A DNA stretch of 64,000 nt. It comes from Semisulcospira habei (lineage: Eukaryota; Mollusca; Gastropoda; Semisulcospiridae). The stretch is from contig BTPG01000002.1 of the NCBI GenBank assembly GCA_036245525.1, forward strand, positions 127,054,576 through 127,118,575, read 5' to 3'. The first letter of the stretch is position 1. Each line of letters begins with the position of its first letter. The notes under the pieces were generated by a model that saw only the letters and a program-made list of their open reading frames with translations, was not told where the DNA came from and ran no database searches. A program made the translations under genes and the position numbers. Shown in pieces: positions 21,772 through 56,390 of the stretch.

Positions 21772-22282
21772 CTGCTGACACCTTGGTGTCGGGGGTCTCC
21801 CAATAAAGCCCTCCAGTTCCCCTCCTTTCTCCCCCCCCCCCCCCCACATCACCCGCCATCCCCAGCATTTCCCCCCTTCACTCACATTTTCTATGGCCTG
21901 ATTCATGTAGCGACATGATTTATTATTAGCTCCGCATTCGTACTTGACATGCATACAAAACTTTCCTCTCAAGTGCCATAATGATCAACACGTTTGATTG
22001 TGGGCATATACGGCAAGACAAGACAGACAAGATGGCAAGACTTGCTGTTATTGCCTCTAGCCGGCACGTCAGGACTTTCCTGACATTGACCTGACAGTGA
22101 TTTCCCAATGAGCACTTTAGTCGCGTAACCTCTCAAGATGGCCGCCACGACTAGTGTGATGACGTCAGCTTCCCAAGCCCTATACCAAACTGACTCGGAA
22201 CTCAGCTGCCAGGTCAGTTCTGGCAGTGCAACCTTCCCCATGTATAAATAAGCATTTAACCCCACGGCCGCATTTCATTTGC

Positions 22283-22595
22283 GAGTCCGAAATAGCTCAG
22301 GCGGTTAAACGTCGGAGCAGGAGAGCGAAGGGAATCGCCGGGTCGTGGGTTCGAATCCCGTCCCGGTCCCGGTAGCTGGACTCACAATCCAGGGGAAAAA
22401 AACGGATTTGTTCAATAGCATGTCCGTTGAAAGGTCCTGGTAAATCAAAGTGGCACAGTTGAAGTGCGCCTGAGTTGATCAGTGTTCAGGTCGTACTTCA
22501 TAGGCAATAGATTTCCCTGTCCCCCATCACCCGCCCGTCAGGGCCGTCCATGATCACCTCGTGCTGTGGACGTTAAACCCGAACGAACTAACTAA
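22283..22595 (+). mobile_element. tRNA-derived SINE
   Basis: An A-box-like TAGCTCAGGCGGTTAAACG (about 22294) and a B-box GGTTCGAATCC (about 22349) form an internal Pol III promoter. The tRNA arms do not pair well enough for a functional tRNA. A body of about 220 bp follows, ending in GGACGTTAAACCCGAACGAA and CTAACTAAC, the tail found on many molluscan SINEs. Confidence 0.75.
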
Positions 22596-22961
22596 CGGCC
22601 GCATTTCCAAACTTTTGGAGGCATTGTCTAAAGACTATGCACCAGTTGTAGGAGATGGACTGATCGTGATAATTCAAGGGCAGTGCCAGATGAGCTTGGC
22701 GCCTGCAAAGATGTTTGTGTGAGATGTGTAAGAGTTATGTGTAAAGATTTTGTAGTGTTTACTTTTTTATCCATTTGGAATTTGTAGCTGTGCAAGTGCA
22801 GGGAGAAAATGTTCATAATTATGCTATAATGTTTTTATGTCTTGTTTGTACTATTTGTTATAAATGTACCACAACCGAATTTCTCTTTTCGAGATAATAA
22901 AGTACTCTTATTCTTATTATTCTTATTCTCCTGCTGCAGAGTCCCTGGGCTAAATGGGTTA
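22596..22961. mobile_element. Core-C foldback split by a LINE 3' end
   Basis: The left outer arm (GGCCGCATTTCCAAACTTTTG .. GCACCAGTTGTAGGAGATGG) and left hairpin arm through GCTTGGCGCC are present. The right hairpin arm is absent: the LINE tail takes its place and the element resumes at CTCCTGCTGC.. GGGCTAAATGGGTTA. Confidence 0.7.
22705..22935 (+). mobile_element. L2/Rex1-like LINE 3' UTR (5'-truncated insertion)
   Basis: About 220 bp nearly identical to 4190-4400, ending TCTCTTTTCGAGATAATAAAG followed by a (TCTTATTAT)-type tail. No coding sequence is included. It is inserted at the centre of a core-C palindrome. Confidence 0.8.
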
Positions 22962-23109
22962 CTTCAAAACCACAGAACTCAAAACCACAGTGATGCTGCA
23001 TTTGGTGTAAATGTACCATAAATGAATAACATTTTTGGAATCATCGCAAACACTAAAGTGTTAAAGGACTGGTGCTCTATCAAAAGGGCAGACTTGAAAA
23101 GGCAGAAAG

Positions 23110-23186
23110 TGTCACCTGTAATTAAAGACTACCATTTAGGTGGTTTGACTAAAGCCACCTAAATGATAGTCTTTAATGATAGGTGG
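23110..23186. repeat. Hairpin with about 23-bp arms
   Basis: ATTAAAGACTACCATTTAGG (23121-23140) is mirrored by CCTAAATGATAGTCTTTAAT (ending about 23178) around a TTTGACTAAAG loop. Weaker pairing extends outward (CACCTGT / ATAGGTGG). Confidence 0.7.
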
Positions 23187-23229
23187 TCTCTCATACAGGT
23201 GGGCACTCGAAACAGTCTGCAGTAAGTTA

Positions 23230-23325
23230 TTAACCCTTTGGCTGTCAGTAGCAGTTTTCATTGTGATGATTCCTGCAGGAATCATCCTGACCAAAAAAAA
23301 AATGCTACTGACAGCAAAGGCTTAA
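23230..23325. mobile_element. TTAA foldback MITE, family A
   Basis: Begins TTAACCCTTTGGCTGTCAG and ends CTGACAGCAAAGGCTTAA. The right arm holds a short A-run expansion. Its right TTAA (23322-23325) is the left TTAA of the next element. Confidence 0.85.
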
Positions 23326-23541
23326 CTCTTTACAACCTGAGGATGAAAAAGTTGTTTTTTTTTAAAAAAACTTTCCTCTGAGGTCCGTGTCACAGTTCTG
23401 ACGATAGATTGACCATGATAGTTCAAGGTTTTTTTTCAGAATAGCTTGGCACCTACAGGCGCCAAGCTATTCTGACACCACCCTTGAACTATCATGTTTG
23501 ATCCACATTGTGTTGTAGCATGTCAGACTTTTATGGGTTAG
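23322..23541. mobile_element. TTAA foldback MITE, core B, abutting the family A element
   Basis: Starts TTAACTCTTTACAACCTGAGG and ends CAGACTTTTATGGGTTAG. Part of the left hairpin arm has become a T-run (GTTCAAGGTTTTTTTTCAGAAT). The right arm is intact. Confidence 0.78.
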
Positions 23542-23937
23542 ATACATCAATGTATTTTTAGGTTTGTCATGGTACAAGCAAATTTGTTTTCATCCTACGT
23601 CACACGACCAATCTCTTTAGAGAAAACAGTACCACATGACCGAGCTACAAAAACCCTTGTAGCAAAAAATGGCATACTTCTTGTAGCCCTCTGTGGTGCA
23701 TCTTGGATGCAATTGTTCTTTAAAAGATCACCTAAAAGTTCTAAAATAAAACGTTAGTGTTGTTTGAAACAACAAGCACACTACTGGAGATGGCAACTCA
23801 TGAAATATTTTAAATTATGTCATAAGTCTATATGTATATTCCTCAGTTTGACGTCAGTCATGTCTGGCATGATCCAGGTTGGAAGATTTCTTCTGGATTT
23901 CTTTTACGAAAATTGTGGAGGAATGAAAACAAATACG

Positions 23938-24091
23938 TTATTGGTAGCAGGGGCTTGCTGCACGGACCCTTGTAGGCCTTCGGGAGGTCAAAGGAACCAT
24001 TGTACCCTTCTGGCCTTCATGGTACAATGGTTCCTTTGACATCCCTCAGGCCTACAAGGGTCCGTGTAGCAAACCCCTGCTACCAATAACT
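23938..24091. repeat. 154-bp foldback (family F), about 68-bp arms
   Basis: The left arm starts GTTATTGGTAGCAGGGGCTTG and the right arm ends CCCCTGCTACCAATAAC. The arms pair over about 68 bp with few mismatches, and the loop is about 14 bp (CTTCTGGCCTTCAT). It is one of the longest hairpins in the window and has no second copy here. Confidence 0.85.
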
Positions 24092-24099
24092 TATAATAT

Positions 24100-25745
24100 A
24101 CGTACCCAGTAACTAATGCAGTTACTGCACACTTGCCATATCAACCTACAGGAGGCATAAATTCTCAGGAACCCCTAGCTGTACACACATGCACGCCAAC
24201 ACAAAACCTCATTTAATTTGCAAACAGTTTGATTTGATTTAAATTTATTCCCCTTTCTTTTCTGTGACCGACAAACAAAACAAGGTCTGCCTCTAACTGT
24301 GCACACATTAATTTATTTACTACAAAAAAGAATGACTTGAACAATTTTGGAAGGTATTTGCTGTACTGGGTGTGGGAGATTGATTGGTTGCAAAATTCAA
24401 ACCCAGACAGACCGAAGGACACACAGCGCACACAGACATGAAAAAAGCCAGCATACCAATTTATCATTGTTATTGTGCAACAAGAGGCGGGGTGAAAAAT
24501 AAAAAGCCTGCATTCATACTTTGAATAAAATAACAAAGCTGAGCCTAATGAGATTGATTGATTGATTGTACATTGCTTAACGTCCCGACAGCAACAAGGC
24601 TTTAGAGTGTGTGCATTTTGGAAAACATTAACTTAGGGAAGAAATCAAAGCATGAAATGACAGAACTACTGAGATCTTTGCAGTACAGCAGTAATTAAGA
24701 GTTTCCACGGCGCAAGGGAGAAAATCAATCATGGCATGCAGAAGTAGCTCACCTTGCACTTGAACACGCTGAAGGGAGAAAATAGTCATGTTTCAAAGGG
24801 TTATACAACAGTCGCTGCCCATGAGGTTCAGTATGGTATACAGAATTTGCTCCCCTTGAACTTCAACACGTGAATGGGAGAAGTCGTGTTTCAAAAAGGT
24901 CTTGCTGCACTTGCTTCCCTTGTAGTTGTAGTAATTTCTATCCCCCTCCCTCCTTAATAATTTTAATTTAAAATTGACAACGTACATGCATTGCTCATTT
25001 GCATACTTTGTTGTCAGTTGGTTCCTTGTTTGTTCAATGTTGCTGTGTGCATTATCTGTCAGAAAGAAAACACAGAGGCCAATCTCCTCAGAGGCAGTAA
25101 ACTACTAACTAAAGATAAAAGCAAAATCCTCTTATCAATTTGATGATAAACTTGTGTCCAGCGCAAGCGCATGACAAATGTCTACAATGGCGAACACACA
25201 CACACACAGCCGTAGAAAAAAAATCAAGACGCTGCAAAACAGATCATTTAATCCTCTGATTCGTCTAAATTCTGCATCTTGGTTTCGCTGCGCCCTTTGA
25301 TTTTCAATTCAGCAAAGGCTTCCACTCAGTTGTCCTTAAATAAAACCAGCAAATTCGTTGCATACCTCGCAAAAAACATCCTGTAAGAATCACGTGTCTG
25401 CCATGCTAATGCAAAACTACAGCAACTGAAAATCTGAAAGTCACAGACAGAAGTGACCCAACCAGAAACACTACACAAGCACCATGGGAACAGGAAGCCC
25501 ATTCATTTTAAAATGCAGTGTGCATACTCTGTAACCACCTCCTGTTATTTATTAAGCACTAAAAATAGCCAAGTGCATCTTCTGTACTGCAGGCGGCGTA
25601 TTCCATCCATGTTGCAAGGGAAGCAAGCCATGCAAACAATGCTGCTGATGCCGTTGGTAAAAAGTTAAGATGCCACAGCAGAAGCTGGATCGGTTTTGAT
25701 AGTCAAACAGCACAGTCAGATGAGGTATTTGGTGCCAACAATGGT
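24100..25745. other. No gene recognised; SINE-tail fragment at 24550-24606
   Basis: TTGATTGATTGTACATTGCT followed by TAACGTCCCGACAGCAACAAGGC at 24555-24600 matches the 3' end of the SINE at 62668-63072. The rest has no reading frame, splice pattern or repeat that I can identify, apart from a short (AC)n at 25196-25206. Confidence 0.45.
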
Positions 25746-25751
25746 GCAAGG

Positions 25752-25880
25752 TTAACCATTTGGCTGTCCAGAGTGCTTTTGTCAAGGGATCTCATGCAGA
25801 AATCAGCTCCACAAAAAGCGCTGTAGACAGGAACAGGAATCACCTCAACAAAAAAACGCTATGGACAGCCAAGGCATTAA
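25752..25880. mobile_element. Diverged TTAA foldback MITE, family A-like
   Basis: TTAACCATTTGGCTGTCCAGAG at the left, CTATGGACAGCCAAGGCATTAA at the right. Inner arms hold GCTTTTGTC and AAAAAAACGCT; the centre is duplicated and no longer pairs cleanly. Confidence 0.65.
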
Positions 25881-25984
25881 TCGGTCACTACTTTTATTCA
25901 AACTGTCATGGTCAGTATATCTCCAACACTGGTACACAGTCATAGATAAAAGTCACATTTGCGACTGTCATCATGAAGTTCAGA

Positions 25985-26097
25985 CCCAATGCGCAAAAGG
26001 CCAATGGGCAGACGTCGGCCACCGTTGGCCTGCGCACAACTGTGCACGGGCCAACAGGGGCCCAGGTTGGGCCCGATGGCCTTTTGTGCATTGGGGA
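25985..26097. repeat. Family H-like foldback
   Basis: CCCAATGCGCAAAAGGCCAAT is mirrored by GATGGCCTTTTGTGCATTGGG. The inner part has GGCCTGCGCACAACTGTGCACGGGCC. It resembles the 43266 copy in the CGCACAG..GGGCC interior. Confidence 0.65.
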
Positions 26098-26231
26098 AGT
26101 GTTTAATTAACAAAACAAAACAAAAAAAAGATAAATAATTTGGATGCACTACAAAAGAAAAATTTGAGCTATCATGTACACTGTACATGATGTAATTGCT
26201 ATTCCATACATTAATCTGGAGACTGGCCAGA

Positions 26232-26302
26232 ATGTGTGCTGGTCTGTGATTTTGGGCCTTACGGCTTTAGGCTGTACAGTAAAAAATCACAGACTGGCAC
26301 AC
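26232..26302. repeat. Family E hairpin
   Basis: GTGTGCTGGTCTGTGATTTTG pairs with AAAATCACAGACTGGCACAC. The loop has GGCCTTACGGC, as in the 42475 copy. Confidence 0.75.
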
Positions 26303-26669
26303 TGATTATTTCACCCATAATTAGAAAATAGCATGAAAGTGAGACAAAGCGATTTAAAAAAAAAATGTATTATGGAACAAAAAACACACAGACAAATATG
26401 CACATGTACTGATGTACAACTTACAAATATGACAAAAACAGTAATGTGCATCATCAACTGAACAGTGTTTCAAAGATGGAGGTAAACATGCTATTTAAGA
26501 GAATGGAAAATTTAGAAGGTATGACTAAACAGTGTGTTTAAATTCTGAAAGACTGCTATATTGTAAAAGCCATGTAAACAAATAATTGTGATGTTCTCTC
26601 TCTCTCTCTTACACACACATTATGTGCACAGAGACACACACACACAAACATATCCCTACCAATGTGGGA

Positions 26670-27850
26670 GGTACATAAAAACCAGAAAGGCAAAGCCATC
26701 ATGGTTCGCATGTACGACCTATTTACATATGTGTGACCTTTGTGACAATAAATAAAGAGCTGGCTTCTGCACCAGCAAAATCCATGTTTTCTCAAAATGT
26801 ATGCATTTTTTACACATCTGTCAACCTCCCATGACCCTTGACCTTTATGATGAGTCAACTAAATTAGTATTCATAGGAAGGTCTTGTCATCAGCCTTGTG
26901 CCAAATTTGATTGAAAATTTTGCAAAAATGTTGATAATAGCTACAATTTTATCAAAAATTGGCTTTTTATACATTTGCCAACCTCTTGTGACCCTTGACC
27001 TTTCTGAGGGGTCATCCAAATTAGTATCATAGATAGGTCTTACCATCAGGTATCTGTGTTACCAAATTTGGGTTTGAAGTTGTAAATAGTATTTGAGAAA
27101 AAACATCTTTTGTCAAAATAAGGCTATTTTTTACCTATTCCCTGAGCTCTCATGACCCTCGACCTTTCCAAGGGATCAACCAAATTAGTATGCATAGATA
27201 GGTCTTCCCATCAGGTATCTCTGTAGCAAGTTTGGGTTTGAAGTTGTGAATAGTATTTGAGAATGAAACATCTTTTGTCAAAATATGGCTATTTTGGACC
27301 TATTTCCTGAGCCCTTGTGACCCTTGACCTTTTCGAGGGGTCATCAATAATAGGATGCATAGATAGGTCTTATCATCATGTGTCTATGTAGCAAGGTTGG
27401 GTTTGATCTTGTGAATAGTATTTGAGAAAAAACATCTTTTGTCAAAATATGGTTAATATTTTTTAACCGATTTCCTGACCTCTCACGACCCTTGACCTTT
27501 CTGAGGGATCAACCAAATTAGTATGCATGAAAGGTCTTACCATCAGGTATCTTTGTACCAAGTTTGGGTTTGACGTTGTGAATAGTATTTGAGAAAAAAT
27601 AAATTATGTAAAGATATAGCAATTTCCTGATCCCCTGTGGTCTTGATCTTTGTGAGAGGTCACTCAAACTGGTATGTTTAGAAAGGTCTCGCCACAAAGT
27701 ATCCTTGGGCCAAATTTGAAGACTGTGGCTTGAATAGTCTCAGAGAAAATGCCAAAGTTAAAGTTTCCCAGGAACCATGGCAGACGGATGACCACTGGCC
27801 CAAAACACAGACTCACTTTTACTTCGCATGTGAGCAAAAAAAACCTCATC
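26670..27850. repeat. Tandem array of about 165-bp units with TGACCYTTGACCTTT motifs
   Basis: Units begin near 26828, 26990, 27153, 27317, 27486 and 27637, each with TGACCCTTGACCTTTCTGAG, then GGTCA, AAATTAGTATGCATAGATAGG, GGTTTGAAGTTGTGAATAGT and AACATCTTTTGTCAAAATA. A distinct left end (GTGTGACCTTTGTGACAATAAA; GGCTTCTGCACCAGCAAAAT) and right end (CCACTGGCCCAAAACACA; CTCACTTTTACTTCGCATGTG) recur around the second array at 40.7-41.6 kb, so this is a dispersed element with an internal tandem repeat, not a local satellite. Confidence 0.85.
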
Positions 27851-28029
27851 AAAACATAAAATCTACAAGAGTTGACTGTTGGCCATGTACATCTTTATTT
27901 TACGTTCACAATGCAGTTTTAGCAAAACAACAGCAAAATGCCTAAAATATAACTTCTATCAAATGATACCATGATTATTCAGGCATAATATGACTGTCAT
28001 GAAGGTGCAAATCAGATTCAGTCAAGGCA

Positions 28030-28243
28030 AGCGCTCATTCAGCCTGATGGCCGTATTTCCCAAATTTTCGAAGCATCATCTAATGACTACGCACCAGTTG
28101 CAGGAGATGGACTGACCATGATAATTCAAGGGCAGTGCCAGATTACCTTGGTGCTGACATGCACCAAGCTAATCTGGCACTACCCTTGAATTATCATGGT
28201 TGATTCATCTCCTGCTGTAGTGCATCAGGGCTGAATGGGTTAA
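28030..28243. mobile_element. TTAA foldback MITE, core C
   Basis: The left end is decayed (GCTCATTCAGCCTGATGG); the right end CAGGGCTGAATGGGTTAA is intact. Hairpin arms: GATAATTCAAGGGCAGTGCC and GGCACTACCCTTGAATTATC. GGTGC replaces GGCGC on both arms. Confidence 0.8.
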
Positions 28244-28249
28244 GTACAT

Positions 28250-29610
28250 ATTTATCAGAACATAAACATAATGTTATATACAAAGATGTAAATAACACTT
28301 CATCTTTGGTGTATGAACAAATGTACATGCCTTTAGAAATGGAATGATAATACCTTTTAGCAAATACACAAACAAGTTTTTGATTTCTTTCCTTACATTA
28401 AAATATAAATATAAATATTACTTTAACCCCCATGTGCATGCAGCCAAGGGGGCTAAATGATTGTCATAACAACTGAGTTTCACTTCTTGCACCAAATGTA
28501 ATGAACAGAAAGAACAACAAAACGCATGACATGTGAAGAAAGACCTAGCAAATCACCAACACCTTTGAGCTATCAGTGTAGTCAGGATATGAGCAGGGAA
28601 GGAAACAAGAAAACGGAATGTAGAATGTGTATTATCTGATGGGAATAGATCAATCTTTGGGCAGAAACAGAAAACCTGGAATTGATCTCTCAATTGACAG
28701 AAAACAATATTTTTGGTTGGCATGAAAGATGTTTACAATTTACATTGATCAAACACGCAAAAGTAAAAACGACATAAACAACTGTACAATGAGTTACACT
28801 AACAGTGCATGTGATACGGTTGTCAATGTAAAGAATGGGAAAAAAACACAAAAACATCTCAGCGCATAAATAACATGGCCTCAGTGACTTCGATCTTGAA
28901 TGCAGGGTTACAGTTGTTTTTTTTAAACCTAGTGATTTAAAAAAAAATAGCCTACAAAATGACTAAATATGACAGCTGTGACCTTGACCTTGAAGGTGAC
29001 ATACATGTACATTTGGTTATGCTTATAAGAGATTTGAACAAATATTATAATGACCTTGACAATGAAGGTAGCAATTTGATTCTGTTTTCATGACACTTAT
29101 GTTGAGGGAGGATATATCTATCATGACCTCATCTAATGTCCCAATAAAGGCAGTGGTTTGAGAGCTCCTTGTTTTGCATGCACACAAGTGCTAACATAAA
29201 TGTCCGTTGTCACTCTGACCTTGGATCAAACTGGTCCTGTGGTTTGAAAGGTGTTAAACAAATATATCAGCATAAGAGACTGACAAACATACAGACAAGA
29301 AAAATCCCCCTTCTCCCTTTTTGGGTGAGCGTTAATTTTTTTTTCTTCTTTTTTTTTAAAAGTACATTTGTGAGATATGCAACACAATCTGACCACCATT
29401 TCCGTTTTTTCCCTTATTTTTAATGATCAAGTTTTGTCAAATGGTCTCATCTCACCTCTAGGTTAGTTCCCCTGACATAACGCGGCCGCGGCTGCTGCCC
29501 ATACATCTCTGAGCGACCCATGGGGACTGAAGAATAAAGACTGCATTGCTGTGTGAATGACCGTGTTCAAACAGAATACCTGTCACAATGCAAATTTTAT
29601 GATGACGTCA
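28250..29610. other. No gene recognised; TGACCTTGACCTTGAAGGTGAC motif near 28978
   Basis: The segment 28960-29310 carries TGTGACCTTGACCTTGAAGG, TGACCTTGACAATGAAGGTAG and CTGACCTTGGATCAAACTGG, a looser relative of the motifs in the tandem arrays at 26.7 and 40.7 kb. The rest is AT-rich with no supported frame. Confidence 0.4.
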
Positions 29611-29617
29611 TTTTGCT

Positions 29618-29831
29618 TTAACCCATTTCGCCCCAACACCCTACAGCAGGGGATGGGTTGACCATGATAATTCAAGGGTAGTGCCAGATGAGCTTGGTGC
29701 CTGAAGGCACCAAGCTCATCTGGCACTACCCTTGAATTATCATGGTCGATACATCTCCTGCAACTAGTTTGTCATCTTTAGGTAACACTTCCAGGATTTG
29801 GGAAATGCGGCCGTGGGGCTAAATGGGTTAA
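29618..29831. mobile_element. TTAA foldback MITE, core C (complete)
   Basis: Begins TTAACCCATTTCGCCCCAAC and ends GTGGGGCTAAATGGGTTAA. The inner hairpin has 43-bp arms that are exact complements with a 2-nt loop (GA). Two private changes, GATGAGC and GGTGCC, appear on both arms. Confidence 0.9.
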
Positions 29832-30066
29832 TAAACAACACACTTCTACATGCCCATCAAGGTCATAGGTACATCTACTTGTGATACATTCTGTGTCTCT
29901 TCCTCTAAGAGAAGTTCAGTTCAGTTCAACCAAGATGGGATCTCTGCTCTCCGAAAGGCTCAGATGCCCTCCACCCCACCCATCAGAAGTCCTACCAAAG
30001 TTCCTTTCATATTATGCCAGTATTGCTTTGGTACACTATGGATCTCTCATTCCTTTCAGGTCTCTC

Positions 30067-30241
30067 TTAACCCTTTACATCCTGATACACAACTGCTTAA
30101 AATAAATTTAATTATGGTAGTCCAAGCTATTCTGGCACCACCTTTGCACTAAAATGGTGGCTCTATCTTCTAATATGTAATAAAACCTTCCAAAGACAAT
30201 AAGCAGATTTTACAAATTCAGCCTCAAGCTGTAATGGTTTA
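30067..30241. mobile_element. Core-B foldback, reduced
   Basis: TTAACCCTTTACATCCTGATA at the left, GCCTCAAGCTGTAATGGTTTA at the right. Only a fragment of one hairpin arm (CAAGCTATTCTGGCACCACC) is left. Confidence 0.7.
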
Positions 30242-30349
30242 TTAGAGAGTTCCAATTTAACTCTTACATCACGGATGGTGAGATGTGCCCATAGACAACA
30301 CTCTACTGTATCGGATAATACGTCGAGATATCATTCAACCCAGAAACTC

Positions 30350-30505
30350 TGCTCTAGGAGATGGCTCTACCATGATAGTTCAAGGGAAATGCCAGAGTAG
30401 CTTGGCAGCATTTTGTATGGTTACAGGCATCAAGATAATCTGACAGAACAGCAAAAAGGTTACATGGCATTGCTCTTAAACTATCATGGTCAATCCCGTT
30501 CAGGC
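30350..30505. repeat. Highly decayed core-B foldback
   Basis: ACCATGATAGTTCAAGGGAAA and TTGCTCTTAAACTATCATGGT are the arms; the inside has drifted. Confidence 0.5.
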
Positions 30506-30967
30506 TCTTTATTGTCAGGTACATGTGAAGGAGACAAAGAGGAGAGGCTTTCATTTCCAATGTACACGCATACTCAAGTTTTGAAATTTTGGCTGTTTTC
30601 AGCACTTTTTGTCAATCCAGGAATCCAAGAATTACCTCAACAAAAGGTGCTACTGACAACCAAAAGGTGAACCTGCAACAGGACTGCCCCTGCACTATGT
30701 ACAACATGCAAGTTACTATAGCCTGCTGAAATCAAATCTACTTTCAGCAATTCAAAACAATACAGTAAATATATGGATGCTTACCAATGGCGGTACTCTG
30801 CAATGTACATAAAAACAGTAAAATTCAGCACTCTTATACAAAAGACTAGTACACACACTGTGACATTATGCCCAGTCTGTCTGTCAACCCTAAAACTACA
30901 AGCTGCATTGAAAGCAAAATTAGGCAGCAGCAGCCATCTATTTTCCCTTGATTGATCACTACAAGTA

Positions 30968-31031
30968 CAAGAGGCACTGATTCTCATGAGCCCCTGTGAC
31001 AACAGGGGCTCATGAGAATCAAGGCCTCTTG
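30968..31031. repeat. Family D hairpin in the probable Rab 3' UTR
   Basis: CAAGAGGCACTGATTCTCATG pairs with CATGAGAATCAAGGCCTCTTG around GAGCCCCTGTGACAACAGGGGCTC. It lies 72 nt beyond the stop codon of the minus-strand Rab gene, so it should be transcribed in its 3' UTR unless the transcript ends earlier. D copies elsewhere read GATCCTCATGAG; the change to ATTCTCATGAG is mirrored in both arms. Confidence 0.82.
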
Positions 31032-31102
31032 CCAGCAGATTGGTCTAACTGAATCCTCTAGTTACATTTGATATATGTTTTAAGTCTGTGACACTACTAT
31101 CA

Positions 31103-55403
<24,301 letters not shown>

Positions 55404-55469
55404 GCGGTAAACAAACAATGGCCAGGTTAGATAATCAGAGGTATCTCGTAAGAAGCATAGCCTCAGTAG

Positions 55470-55525
55470 TCGCCATTTTGAACGGTCACATGACTCTAGG
55501 TGCTTCCGCTTGGTCACATGACACT
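55470..55525 (-). promoter_or_regulatory. Probable Rab promoter: paired GGTCACATGAC boxes and YY1-like site
   Basis: GGTCACATGAC occurs at 55484-55494 and 55512-55522, 28 bp apart. It contains a CACATG E-box and differs by one base from the GTCACGTGAC MiT/TFE-type palindrome. CGCCATTTTG (55471-55480) is the reverse of a CAAAATGGCG YY1-like site. CTTCCGCT on the plus strand is AGCGGAAG, an ETS-like core, on the gene strand. All are within about 120 bp of the ATG. Confidence 0.5.
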
Positions 55526-55549
55526 TTAGCAGACGACATTCTTGCGAAA

Positions 55550-55625
55550 AGGAATAATAATAATGTAAATTGATAGAGCGCTTAACCTCCAAACTAAAGA
55601 TGCTCAAAGCGCGTTACAGACGCAA
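55550..55625 (-). mobile_element. Retroelement 3' tail next to the Rab promoter
   Basis: On the minus strand GTAACGCGCTTTGAGCATC, GGTTAAGCGCTCTATCAATT, then a TTATTATTATTC tail. The GCGC..GCGC..TTATTATT layout is shared with LINE and SINE tails in the window. Confidence 0.6.
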
Positions 55626-55979
55626 AAATCAAAGAACAAAAGAGTACAAGAAAGTAAAGTTGCAATAAACGCTACCAAAGTACGCCGCTAGTGAAAACTG
55701 AACTGAGTCGACGCCATATGCTTAGGCGCTAGTTGTCTCAATTATAATTATTATATGATGATCTAACTTGGTAATATTTCAGCGGATTTTCATATTTACA
55801 ACTTTAAGACCTAATCGCACCAGACAGTCGGGACAAACAGCAGGCGGCTTATCATGTGTAAATACCGGCTGTTTATGCCGAACACTCGACTCGTGATCAC
55901 TGAGTCGCCGCGCCGGCCGGGGGTCCGTATTGATGAGAACTGCCGCCTGGACTAGGTTCATGGCCGGATCAATCAGTTT

Positions 55980-56300
55980 TTAAGAGGGGTGGGGGGGGGG
56001 CTGAACGACAATATAAAAACGGTATACCGTTCAAGAGCGAAAGGCGCGTGCTTCCAGGGTCCGAAAAAATCACTAACAGCGGGAGGGGGGGGGGTAGGGA
56101 GAGAACGGGCGCGTGCTTCCAACCTACAAAGGGGGCCGGGGGGGGGGGCAGGAGGGGTGCTGCAATAACATTAAACCACCCCCCTCCTTCTCGGACCATG
56201 TTGTGGCCTGGTAGTAAATGACTTTCTTTTTTTTCTTTTTTTTAGGCCGGGGGGGGGGGGGGGAGGGGTGCTGTAGTATGAACCCCCCCCCCCAGATCCG
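55980..56300. repeat. G/C homopolymer-rich tract with internal duplication
   Basis: Runs of 8-13 G (55988, 56088, 56138, 56250) and of C (56284). GGCGCGTGCTTCCA appears at 56044 and 56109 with related flanks, so the region is duplicated. Confidence 0.6.
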
Positions 56301-56307
56301 GCCCTGA

Positions 56308-56385
56308 GGTTTTTAAGTCCCTTCTATTTATAGAAGGGACTTTTTAGGACGGGTCGCGGCGATGAATTTAATAGCATGTCTAGCC
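56308..56385. repeat. Family L element, inverted copy
   Basis: TTTTTAAGTCCCTTCTATTT, then ATAGAAGGGACTTTTTAGG and GATGAATTTAATAGCATGTC. It is the reverse complement of 43483-43560 and a better-kept hairpin. Confidence 0.65.
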
Positions 56386-56390
56386 GCGGG

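Larger units (their letters stand above)
18300..21835 (+). mobile_element. PHD-finger LINE (CR1/Jockey-type), near-complete but disabled
   Basis: This contains, in order, a PHD-type zinc finger, an AP-like endonuclease and a reverse transcriptase, all on the plus strand. The coding sequence is split by a stop at 19624 and by frame changes near 19900, 20660 and 21060, and it is expanded by a tandem duplication at 21321-21528. After the final stop (21771) a CCCAATAAAGCCCTCC stretch and a C-run near 21830 close the element. The 5' boundary is not visible. Clade placement needs a tree. Confidence 0.85.

Noticed and set aside
22283..22370. Functional tRNA gene
   Set aside because: A and B boxes are present but the arms do not pair into a cloverleaf, and a SINE body and tail follow.
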